This document shows, in pieces, positions 1-5,446 of a stretch of DNA of 43,594 nucleotides. The stretch is from Candidatus Kaiserbacteria bacterium. Its GTDB lineage: Bacteria; Patescibacteriota; Minisyncoccia; Phycocordibacterales; UBA918. The stretch lies in NCBI GenBank assembly GCA_020428685.1, contig JAGQMJ010000005.1, positions 1 through 43,594 on the forward strand. Reading direction: 5' to 3'. Every line of letters begins with the position of its first letter. Positions within the stretch are counted from its first letter, which is position 1. Both the position numbers and the translations under genes were made by a program. Below the pieces are notes generated by a model. That model was given only the letters and a program-made list of their open reading frames with translations, ran no database searches and was not told where the DNA came from.

Positions 1-19
1 TTTTGGCGCTTTTTCTTAT

Positions 20-180
20 GCTGCCGGAAGTGAGTGAATAGTTTCACTCACGTCAGGGATTCGAACGGCGGAGTAATGTTTTCTGCTCTTTCCTAGAGCA
101 GAAAACAAGCGAGCCGTGTCCCGCGGCACTTATGAGCGTAGCGAATTAGTGACCGTCAGGACGAGTCCCTGTCCGGCAGC
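20..180. repeat. Structured palindromic repeat, copy A
   Basis: An imperfect palindrome: GCTGCCGG at 20-27 pairs with CCGGCAGC at 173-180, and AGGGATTCG (55-63) pairs with CGAGTCCCT (162-170) with one G-T. Inside are a perfect 9-bp hairpin (30-38/43-51), a 13-bp hairpin (77-89/95-107, loop inside CTTTCCTAG), the words GGCGGAGTAATG (67-78) and AGCGAGCC (108-115), and a CACT/AGTG hairpin (127-151) capped by GAGCGTAGCGA (134-144). The 3' end looks like a tRNA T-arm plus acceptor end, but no D-arm or anticodon arm can be drawn, so this is not a tRNA. Copies B and C share the ends. It may act as DNA (a REP-like mobile element) or as RNA. The bases before it (5-17, GGCGCTTTTTCTT) look like the end of a terminator whose first half lies outside the window. 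Confidence 0.7.
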
Positions 181-190
181 TCTTAGCATA

Positions 191-211
191 AATCACCCGT
201 TAAGGGTGATT
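191..211. terminator. Hairpin between repeats A and B
   Basis: AATCACCC (191-198), loop GTTAA, GGGTGATT (204-211), followed by TTGCTTT. This 8-bp perfect stem with a T-rich tail can act as a terminator. It sits exactly between the 3' end of repeat A and the 5' end of repeat B, so it may be part of the repeat structure rather than of a gene. Confidence 0.45.
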
Positions 212-220
212 TTGCTTTAG

Positions 221-357
221 GGCTGCCAGGACAGCAACAGTCTGGGAGACTGTTGCGTAGGGACTCGAAAAGCTTTTGAGATATTTTTAAGCTAGCGCAG
301 AAAATATCCAAAAGGTATACTGGTCATGTAATGACCGAGACTCCCTGTCCGGCAGCC
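221..357. repeat. Structured palindromic repeat, copy B
   Basis: GGCTGCC-A-GGACAG (221-234) pairs over 13 bp with CTGTCCGGCAGCC (345-357), with A228 bulged. A 9-bp hairpin (235-243/247-255) is inserted at the place where copy A also carries a hairpin, followed by AGGGACTCG (259-267), which matches CGAGACTCCCT (336-346) apart from a two-base insertion. The interior holds the self-complementary AAAAGCTTTT, a GATATTTT/AAAATATC pairing and GGTCAT-GTA-ATGACC (a GTA-loop hairpin). The interior differs from A and C but the layout is the same. Just downstream, GTGCGTAGCAC (363-373) is another stem with a GTA loop. From here to the start codon at 448 only a promoter is visible. Confidence 0.65.
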
Positions 358-435
358 AATTCGTGCGTAGCACAAAGAACGTTAATAAAACGCTTATCTC
401 ATTTTGCATAGACTTAGCAAAAATCTAAAAAGGGA

Positions 436-441
436 TATAAT
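436..441 (+). promoter_or_regulatory. -10 box TATAAT of the Abi-like gene
   Basis: Perfect TATAAT ending 6 nt before ATG 448, with TTAGCA (414-419) as a weak -35 at 16 bp. The transcript would be essentially leaderless, and there is no Shine-Dalgarno sequence. Confidence 0.65.
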
Positions 442-447
442 TTAAAT

Positions 448-1512
448 ATGAAGCTTTTCTCTAAAAGAAATGACAGGTCTCAAGACAGATATCCAATTCA
501 ATATAGAGATAGAATAGGATCATCTTATGGAAGGAGGACGGAGATTATAAGTCAAAAGACACGAACACGTTTAGTTTCGCTAATACGCTTTTTGACCAGC
601 TCTGATAATTTTTTAGAACAGTATATTTTGATTGATAATAAAAAAGAGAAAATCCATTATTTTAATTTAAACCTGCTGGATAATTTTGCGGAGGCGGAAC
701 TAGGCTATAAATTTTCAGCTTACTTTAAGTTTTATCCTTTCTTATTTAGAAAAACAGAAATTGTTCCATCTAGGAATTCGGAAGGTGAAGATGAAAATTA
801 CGACGACTATGTTTTGTTTGACTTACTTGAAACAACAATTTTATTTTCTAAATCAAAACAACGAAAGGACGTTATCCAAAGAATTAATGAAATCCTTATT
901 GAAGAAAAGACAGGTTTTTGTATCAGTAAGAACTTAATTACCAGAGAGGGTGGTGACGATTTAAAAAATATTTCTCCTCAACTCAAAGATATTCAATTGA
1001 AATCTAAGATTGCAGCATATTTTGATTTCTTCGAAAAAGATGAGTTTATAAATGCTGCGAAAATTTCGGCAGATATAATCAATATCGTTTTTAGTGATGA
1101 GAAAAGTGATAAAAAAGTAAAAATTAAAGATTTAACCAAGGAGATTTCCAGTCATGTCGTAAATAATAAACTCGAAAAAACAAAGAGAATTTCAGAGTTT
1201 GAGAATATTCTTAATGAGTCACTTAAAATATCAAATACATTAAACAATCAAATCTACGATATACGTCATTCTGAAAAAGACAGAATTTCTGTTACAAACG
1301 ATTTTCTATACAAAATGATTTGCGTTAATAATATTGCCCTGATTGAATTTGTTCTCACTAGTCTTAAAGATAAGTTCATCGTTAGTGAAGATTGGGAAAG
1401 TATTAAGGATTCCTACATTGAAAGATATAAAATTAATAAGAGTACTTATTACTATATTCCTGATAAAACAAAAGAAGATGATGAAATTGATCCGGATGAT
1501 ATTCCATTTTAA
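448..1512 (+). CDS. Abortive-infection-like protein (tentative)
   Basis: A 354-aa soluble, charged protein without signal peptide or membrane segment. I do not recognise the N-terminal two thirds. The C-terminal region (roughly residues 245-320) has a helix with LNNQIYDIRHSEKDR followed by a hydrophobic helix NIALIEFVLTSL. This recalls the Abi_C/HEPN-type helical bundle of abortive-infection proteins, in which an Arg/His-containing turn precedes a helix of the type avn.A..l..fl. The tail is very acidic (DKTKEDDEIDPDDIPF). The gene is isolated, has its own -10 box, and is flanked by structured repeats A/B upstream and C downstream, with a strong hairpin after it, so it sits like a cassette. 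The defence role is inference from the weak C-terminal resemblance and the neighbouring CD-NTase genes. Confidence 0.5.
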   Translation: MKLFSKRNDRSQDRYPIQYRDRIGSSYGRRTEIISQKTRTRLVSLIRFLTSSDNFLEQYILIDNKKEKIHYFNLNLLDNFAEAELGYKFSAYFKFYPFLFRKTEIVPSRNSEGEDENYDDYVLFDLLETTILFSKSKQRKDVIQRINEILIEEKTGFCISKNLITREGGDDLKNISPQLKDIQLKSKIAAYFDFFEKDEFINAAKISADIINIVFSDEKSDKKVKIKDLTKEISSHVVNNKLEKTKRISEFENILNESLKISNTLNNQIYDIRHSEKDRISVTNDFLYKMICVNNIALIEFVLTSLKDKFIVSEDWESIKDSYIERYKINKSTYYYIPDKTKEDDEIDPDDIPF

Positions 1513-1611
1513 GCTGGGTGCACGAGACACGTAGTTCCAAGAACTAAAATGATGGCTAAATGGAGTAGGTGGGGTTTGACCGATCATGGTTCTAGCCCGA
1601 GACAGTCAGCT

Positions 1612-1652
1612 ACGACAAAAATACCCAGCTTCAGGCTGGGTATTTTTGTCGT
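1612..1652. terminator. Bidirectional terminator, 18-bp stem
   Basis: ACGACAAAAATACCCAGC (1612-1629), loop TTCAG, then its exact complement (1635-1652). The stem starts with an A-run and ends with TATTTTTGTCGT, so it can terminate transcription from both sides: the Abi-like gene at left and the minus-strand XRE gene at right. Bases 1513-1611 hold no gene. They include a small hairpin TAGTTC-CAA-GAACTA and a GGTTCTAGCCC word that resembles a T-arm but cannot be completed to a tRNA. Confidence 0.75.
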
Positions 1653-1657
1653 CGTAA

Positions 1658-1801
1658 GCTCCCGAGATAGGGACGAGAAAGGCGGAGCGATGTGAGGAGT
1701 TTACGACGAACCAGCGAGCCAGGGTCGTGAACACTTACTAGAATTGGAACGAAGTGAACAATTATAGTTAGTGACTCCTGACCGAGTCCCTGTCCGGCAG
1801 C
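1658..1801. repeat. Structured palindromic repeat, copy C
   Basis: It shares with copy A, in the same order, a GGGACGAG word (1670-1677), GGCGGAGCGATG (1681-1692), AGCGAGCC (1713-1720), a CACTTA...TTAGTG hairpin (1732-1773) and the exact 18-mer GAGTCCCTGTCCGGCAGC (1784-1801). The hairpin tip is GAACGAAGTGA (1747-1757), against GAGCGTAGCGA in A. The closing pair changes from G-C to A-T on both sides, which is covariation. The left end (GCTCCCGAGATA) is degraded and lacks the inserted hairpin. CGTCGTAAGCTCC (1650-1662) pairs with GGAGTTTACGACG (1696-1708). Its right end overlaps the 3' end of the XRE gene. Confidence 0.7.
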
Positions 1802-2166
1802 ACTTCCGAAAAAGAGGCATTTACAGGAGCCATTGCGAACGCATCGTAAGGGCTTTTGTATTGTAAATCAACGATATTTCTATCTAGTAGCTTGGAGTTC
1901 GATAGTGCCTCTGAGAGGATTTCTCGTTTTTCTTCTGGTGAAGCGTCTTTATATCGTTTCGACATTGTATAGTCTCGTTTAAACTGATTACAGATGAGTT
2001 CTATAGTTGCGTACGGGTCAAGGTTATTTTTCTCACCTTGTTCAACCATTCTTATATAAGTTTTATGGACACCAGCTAGTTCACCAAGTCTCTCTTGGGA
2101 GATGCCTTGCTCGGCTCGGATTGTCCGAACACGCTTTCCAAACTTTACTAGGATAGGCTTAGTCAT
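1768..2166 (-). CDS. XRE-family HTH transcriptional regulator
   Basis: A 132-aa protein with an N-terminal helix-turn-helix (about residues 8-65; GISQERLGELAGVHKTYI is the HTH core with the usual Gln and Ala/Gly positions). The second half (about 66-120) is helical, and I do not recognise it. It resembles small Cro/C.protein-type regulators and would bind DNA as a dimer. The last codons (EVLPDRDSVRSH) are read through the right end of repeat C (1784-1801), so the original C-terminus was probably replaced when the repeat arrived or expanded. The gene is divergent from the DUF2726/TM/CD-NTase cluster with only 57 bp between start codons, so it is a good candidate regulator of that cluster. Its -10 is TACTCT (2176-2181 on the plus strand, read in reverse). 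Confidence 0.8.
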   Translation of the reverse strand: MTKPILVKFGKRVRTIRAEQGISQERLGELAGVHKTYIRMVEQGEKNNLDPYATIELICNQFKRDYTMSKRYKDASPEEKREILSEALSNSKLLDRNIVDLQYKSPYDAFAMAPVNASFSEVLPDRDSVRSH

Positions 2167-2175
2167 TTGCTATCC

Positions 2176-2217
2176 AGAGTAGAAATTTGATAACTAAAGT
2201 TCTACAGACTATAGTTA
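2176..2217. promoter_or_regulatory. Divergent promoter with candidate operator
   Basis: The plus-strand -10 is TATAGT (2210-2215), 8 nt before ATG 2224. The minus-strand -10 TACTCT is the complement of 2176-2181, 9 nt before the XRE start. An inverted repeat TAACTA (2191-2196) / TAGTTA (2212-2217) overlaps the rightward -10, as expected for an operator of the adjacent XRE protein. The operator role is inferred. Confidence 0.5.
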
Positions 2218-2223
2218 GCACAT

Positions 2224-2760
2224 ATGGAAAGTAACTTGTTGGATTCATTTACCCAGTTGATATCTGTCGTAATTTTTCTGCTACTTTGTGCTTTGTTCAT
2301 TAAGTGGCTCTTGTTTAAGTTGTTCTCTCCATTTAAGGAGAAGGTTGTCAGGGAAGTGGTTATCGAAAAACAGCGTGAATACAAAAAGAAAGCAGTGGTC
2401 ATGAATGACAGTGAAATGGCGTTGTTTCAAGCTTTGGTATCAGGACTTCCAGGCAATTACTTTGTTTTTCCTAAGATGCGTATTGCCGACATGGTAGATG
2501 TGGTGGATGGTAGTGGTTACTATCAAAGACGAAATCAGATATTGCCAAAGCACGTTGATTTCTTAATTTGTAATAACAGAATGGTTCCATTGATGGCAGT
2601 TGAGTTGGATGGTAATTCACACAGCAAACCTAGTCGTATAGAGCGAGATCAGTTAGTTGATGGTGTATTTGAAAACGCTGAACTACCTCTTTGGAGAATC
2701 GAAGTAGGTTCAGATTTTAAATCTAAAGTTATTGAAATTTCGCTAGCATTGAAAGGTTAG
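2224..2760 (+). CDS. Membrane-anchored DUF2726 protein (nuclease-like)
   Basis: A 178-aa protein with one N-terminal TM helix (about residues 9-33), a basic linker and a cytoplasmic DUF2726 domain (about 60-178). The domain shows VDFLICNN (D112), AVELDGNSH (E127, D129, H133), RIERDQLVDGVF and PLWRIEVG. This is the family pattern of a restriction-endonuclease-like (PD-(D/E)XK-like) fold with a conserved D and E-x-D followed by SH and an RD motif. The DUF2726 assignment is from pattern recognition; nuclease activity is inferred from the fold. It heads a same-strand cluster (22 nt to the next gene) ending in a CD-NTase and faces the XRE gene. It could be a membrane-tethered nuclease effector or a processing factor of the defence cluster. 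Confidence 0.75.
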   Translation: MESNLLDSFTQLISVVIFLLLCALFIKWLLFKLFSPFKEKVVREVVIEKQREYKKKAVVMNDSEMALFQALVSGLPGNYFVFPKMRIADMVDVVDGSGYYQRRNQILPKHVDFLICNNRMVPLMAVELDGNSHSKPSRIERDQLVDGVFENAELPLWRIEVGSDFKSKVIEISLALKG

Positions 2761-2770
2761 ATTTAAGGGG

Positions 2771-2776
2771 TATACT
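2771..2776 (+). promoter_or_regulatory. -10 box TATACT inside the defence cluster
   Basis: TATACT ends 6 nt before ATG 2783, so the TM/Rossmann-like gene and the CD-NTase gene can be expressed independently of the DUF2726 gene as a leaderless message. Confidence 0.6.
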
Positions 2777-2782
2777 TCCTGA

Positions 2783-3301
2783 ATGGGATTGTTTACTTCT
2801 CTCTGGAATCTAATAGACGGAACGGTTTATCTTATTGGTTGGGTGACTGCATTTTTAGTTTTGTGTTCAATCGTTGCGGCTATAATCGCATGGTTTTTAG
2901 GAATTTTAAGACCACTTTATAGGTTAGGGTTAGGTCTTTCTAGAAAAAGAATCACCATCATTGCTAATAGTGAAGACTCTGAGAGTTTAACAAATCTAAT
3001 AAGAAATTCTAAGATTTTTAGCGATAGTCGTATACGACGGATTTGTTCTCGCGAAGATGCTGAGGATATACGTATCAGCGATGTGGTTTTATACAAATAT
3101 AGCGGTTCTCCATTTACATTACGAGAAGTTCTGGAGAAAAAAGATCCGAATGCCTCAATAGTTGTTTATGCAAAACCTATGGAAATTAAAGACCCTGCTG
3201 ATTGGTTACTTATGGATGAATTTAGAAATGTTTCTGTGTGTAATTTAAAAGGGAGGCTTCTGAATGATTTGCTAACACTAATGATGACAACTAAACTTTA
3301 A
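2783..3301 (+). CDS. Membrane protein with Rossmann-like domain, candidate CBASS effector
   Basis: A 172-aa protein with a hydrophobic N-terminal third (about residues 12-45, one long or two short TM segments) and then a compact soluble alpha/beta domain. The strands KRITIIAN (55-62), DVVLYKYS (100-107), ASIVVYAKP (124-132) and VSVCNLKG (150-157) alternate with helices, and the domain ends in GRLLNDLLTLMMTT. This is the layout of a small Rossmann/receiver-like module tethered to the membrane. I cannot name the family. The gene lies 18 nt upstream of the CD-NTase gene. In CBASS systems an effector that senses the cyclic nucleotide, often through TM helices, is normally adjacent to the CD-NTase, so this is the best effector candidate in the cluster. 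Confidence 0.6.
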   Translation: MGLFTSLWNLIDGTVYLIGWVTAFLVLCSIVAAIIAWFLGILRPLYRLGLGLSRKRITIIANSEDSESLTNLIRNSKIFSDSRIRRICSREDAEDIRISDVVLYKYSGSPFTLREVLEKKDPNASIVVYAKPMEIKDPADWLLMDEFRNVSVCNLKGRLLNDLLTLMMTTKL

Positions 3302-3319
3302 AGGTTTAATGATGATTAC

Positions 3320-4099
3320 ATGTCTGCATATCTGTTGAGTATTGTTGATAAATATAAACCTAGAGATCTGACGCCGTTTCAGATTTATTCTATTCCAAAG
3401 CTAAAGACTGATCTTACCTCATGGGCTAGTTCATGCTTTGTCGAGATACTTGACTCTGGATCAAGAGCAAAAGGAACGGCCATATCTCTTGCCTCAGATG
3501 TTGATTATATGGTTTCTTTAACTAGTGGATGTAATCAGAATTCCGGTGGCTTAGAAAGTATATTTAATTCTTTGTATACAAGTCTAAATGCGAAGTACAG
3601 TAACTGTAGAAGACAGAATGTTTCGGTAAGAATAAAGGTCTCTGATTTAGAGATTGATATTACACCAGCTCGTAAACAGCCTGGTTCAGTAAATGATCAC
3701 TGGATTTATTTATCAAAAACAGGAGGAAGACAACAAACTAATATAAAACGACATATTAGTGACGTTTCAACATCAGGTCGTTTAAAAGAAATAATGCTTT
3801 GTAAAATCTGGAGAGAAAGACATGGCTTAGATTTTCCTTCAATCTATTTAGAGTATTTACTTATAAATCATGTTCTCTTATATCGTTCAAAAGGAGATTC
3901 ATATCTTGAGTCTAATTTTGCACATATACTACGAGAGTTTTCAAAGGATGTCGGTAATCCTCTTTTTTCACGAGTTATAGACCCAGCTAACTCTTCAAAC
4001 ATTCTGTCTGATTTACTCACTACAGCAGAGAAAAACAGGATTGTTTCGATTGCAAAAAAATCAGATCTAGCAACTAATTGGGGTTTAGTGGTGTGGTAG
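3320..4099 (+). CDS. CD-NTase / OAS-like nucleotidyltransferase (CBASS-type)
   Basis: A 259-aa nucleotidyltransferase of the Pol-beta superfamily. The signature DSGSRAKGTAISLASDVDYMV places GS at 47-48 and the two metal-binding aspartates at D60 and D62; the third is D113 in LEIDITPAR. The C-terminal helical half includes SGRLKEIMLCKIWRE and RVIDPANSSNILSDLLT, a DPAN-type motif seen in OAS/cGAS/DncV-like enzymes. All catalytic carboxylates are present, so it is probably active and would make a cyclic di- or trinucleotide or linear oligonucleotide second messenger. No Cap2/Cap3 ubiquitin-like genes or HORMA/TRIP13 genes are nearby, so if it is CBASS it is a minimal (type I-like) unit with the two upstream membrane proteins as effector candidates. 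A solitary OAS-like enzyme of another role is possible. Confidence 0.8.
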   Translation: MSAYLLSIVDKYKPRDLTPFQIYSIPKLKTDLTSWASSCFVEILDSGSRAKGTAISLASDVDYMVSLTSGCNQNSGGLESIFNSLYTSLNAKYSNCRRQNVSVRIKVSDLEIDITPARKQPGSVNDHWIYLSKTGGRQQTNIKRHISDVSTSGRLKEIMLCKIWRERHGLDFPSIYLEYLLINHVLLYRSKGDSYLESNFAHILREFSKDVGNPLFSRVIDPANSSNILSDLLTTAEKNRIVSIAKKSDLATNWGLVVW

Positions 4100-4185
4100 A
4101 TGAAGTGCCAAATAGTTGTAACTCCGTACTATACGGCCATTGAATATCGTTGACTGTACTGAGAATAGATGTAAGCTTTTGATAT

Positions 4186-5010
4186 ATGAAAAAAATACTC
4201 ATGGCGTTGCTTTTGGTTGTGTTTATTATGCCAGCCACTTCAGATGCGTATGTATCAGTCAATGGTTATTTTCGGGCTGATGGTACTTACGTAGCCCCTT
4301 ATGTCCGAAGTAATCCAAACGGTCTTAAATATGATAATTATGGCTGGACACCAAGCCAAGGACTATACAATCCAACATACGGAACTCGTGGGGCTGCGTG
4401 GGATACACCAACTTGGATTACAGATCCGTACTACTATGAAGGGAAGAGTTTGTATGAGTCAAATCATGCAAGTGTTGGGTCAATAAATACTTATAGTGCA
4501 CCGACCCTACCTTCATACACGTATCCTTCAGGTGCTACAAAAAGTCATACAAAATCATCAGTTTCTGTGCCTAAAAACGCTTCTTTGAATTATTCTGGGA
4601 CGGATTGGTATTGTGACACTGGTTATAAAACGAAGTATGACGATAACTATAAAAAAGTTGGTTGTACAAAGATAAAAGTTCCAACGAATGCGCATTTAAG
4701 TACTTTCTCCAATGATTGGTATTGTGACACTGGATACAGAACAACATACAATAACAGTTATCAGAAAAGTGGCTGTGAGGAGATCGAGGTTCCTTCGCAT
4801 GCGCACCTAAGTACATTCTCTAATGATTGGTATTGCGACTCTGGTTACGAAACTAAGTATAACGATAACTATGAAAAAGTCGGTTGTACAAAAATTAAGA
4901 TTCCTAAGAATGCACATTTAAGTACTTTTTCAAACGACTGGTACTGTGATTCTGGTTATGAGACAAAATACGATAGTAATTACAAGAAAGTTGGTTGTGT
5001 TAAAGAGTAG
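4186..5010 (+). CDS. Secreted protein with four Cys-containing 37-aa repeats
   Basis: A 274-aa protein. The signal peptide is residues 1-20 (MKKILMALLLVVFIMPATSD, with probable cleavage near SDA-YV). The N-terminal module has VNGYFRADGTYVAPYVRSNP, a short motif common in small secreted bacterial proteins. Four 36-37-aa repeats (128-164, 165-201, 202-238, 239-274) each have the pattern P-x-N/H-A-x-L, then D-W-Y-C-D-x-G-Y and a second Cys about 16 residues on, so each repeat can form one disulfide. Similar NAHL...W.C..GY...C repeats recur in surface proteins of Patescibacteria. The next gene starts 2 nt after its stop. The role is unknown; a cell-surface or attachment protein is plausible, and the two thiol oxidoreductases in this window could serve its cysteines. 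Confidence 0.75.
   Translation: MKKILMALLLVVFIMPATSDAYVSVNGYFRADGTYVAPYVRSNPNGLKYDNYGWTPSQGLYNPTYGTRGAAWDTPTWITDPYYYEGKSLYESNHASVGSINTYSAPTLPSYTYPSGATKSHTKSSVSVPKNASLNYSGTDWYCDTGYKTKYDDNYKKVGCTKIKVPTNAHLSTFSNDWYCDTGYRTTYNNSYQKSGCEEIEVPSHAHLSTFSNDWYCDSGYETKYNDNYEKVGCTKIKIPKNAHLSTFSNDWYCDSGYETKYDSNYKKVGCVKE
4567..5007 (+). repeat. Four in-frame tandem repeats of about 111 bp
   Basis: They encode the four Cys-containing repeats of the secreted protein. The last three share the coding words for HLSTFSNDWYCD almost unchanged, while the first is more diverged (NASLNYSGTDWYCD). This suggests recent duplication from the 3' end. Confidence 0.8.
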
Positions 5011-5012
5011 TT

Positions 5013-5300
5013 ATGGAAAAGATTAAGAGTTTTCTCAAAAATAATTTAATATTGCTACTGACCCTTATCATTTCTTTTGTAGCAATGATCAATGCAATTG
5101 ATGCTAACGATAATGCGATGAAAGCGTATGACTATGCTGCTGAAGCTGCAAGGCACTCCAGATATGCAGCTGATTATGCTGAGCAAGCAGCAAGTAACGC
5201 TGAAGATGCAGCTGATTATGCTTCAGAAGCGGCAAGTAATGCAGCTGAGGCTGTTGATGCAGCAAATAGAGCAAGTACAAATGCAATGCTTGGTTGGTAG
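5013..5300 (+). CDS. Small membrane-anchored alanine-rich coiled-coil protein
   Basis: A 95-aa protein with a basic N-terminus and a TM helix or uncleaved signal anchor (about residues 10-28). Four 14-residue (two-heptad) repeats follow over residues 38-93, for example AADYAEQAASNAED and AADYASEAASNAAE. These would form a long alpha-helix or coiled coil rich in Ala, Asp and Tyr outside the membrane. It starts 2 nt after the preceding gene, so the two are probably co-translated and may work together at the surface. It is vaguely reminiscent of alanine-rich outer-membrane lipoproteins (Lpp-like), but there is no lipobox. The function is unknown. Confidence 0.65.
   Translation: MEKIKSFLKNNLILLLTLIISFVAMINAIDANDNAMKAYDYAAEAARHSRYAADYAEQAASNAEDAADYASEAASNAAEAVDAANRASTNAMLGW
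5124..5291 (+). repeat. Four in-frame 42-bp repeats
   Basis: Each 42-bp unit encodes 14 residues (two heptads). The second and third units (from 5166) are nearly the same at protein level; the outer two are diverged. Confidence 0.6.
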
Positions 5301-5403
5301 AAGATAATTATTCTTACCTTATTAAGGTTCCAACTTCGTCCCAGACGGCCAGCCAATTTTGAAGTATTGAAGAAGGTTTAAAATGAAGATTTAGTCTGGG
5401 GTT

Positions 5404-5438
5404 ATTCTCTATTAGAGAATCGTATTTATTGCTATACT
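5404..5438 (+). promoter_or_regulatory. Hairpin and -10 box before the CKPVIYLYP gene
   Basis: A perfect 7-bp hairpin ATTCTCT-ATT-AGAGAAT (5404-5420) is followed by TATACT (5433-5438), 8 nt before ATG 5447. A further inverted repeat CCCAGAC (5340-5346) / GTCTGGG (5394-5400) brackets the intergenic segment. The hairpin may be an operator or the terminator of the preceding pair. Confidence 0.5.
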
Positions 5439-5446
5439 CATTCTTA

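Noticed and set aside
20-357. tRNA genes suggested by GAGTCCCTGTCCGGCAGC and GGGATTCGAAC
   Set aside because: Only T-arm/acceptor-like 3' ends are present, on both strands; there is no D-arm or anticodon arm, and hairpins are inserted between T-stem and acceptor parts.
1513-1611. A tRNA or tmRNA end around GGTTCTAGCCC
   Set aside because: The T-stem closes with only two pairs, acceptor halves do not match over seven pairs, and no anticodon arm can be drawn.
20-1801. Integron attC sites
   Set aside because: The elements are palindromic and flank a gene, but the RYYYAAC/GTTRRRY boxes are missing and no integrase gene is visible in the window.
5429-5446. TTG start at 5429 for the CKPVIYLYP-domain gene
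   Set aside because: The -10 box TATACT lies at 5433-5438, inside this extension; ATG 5447 fits the leaderless pattern.
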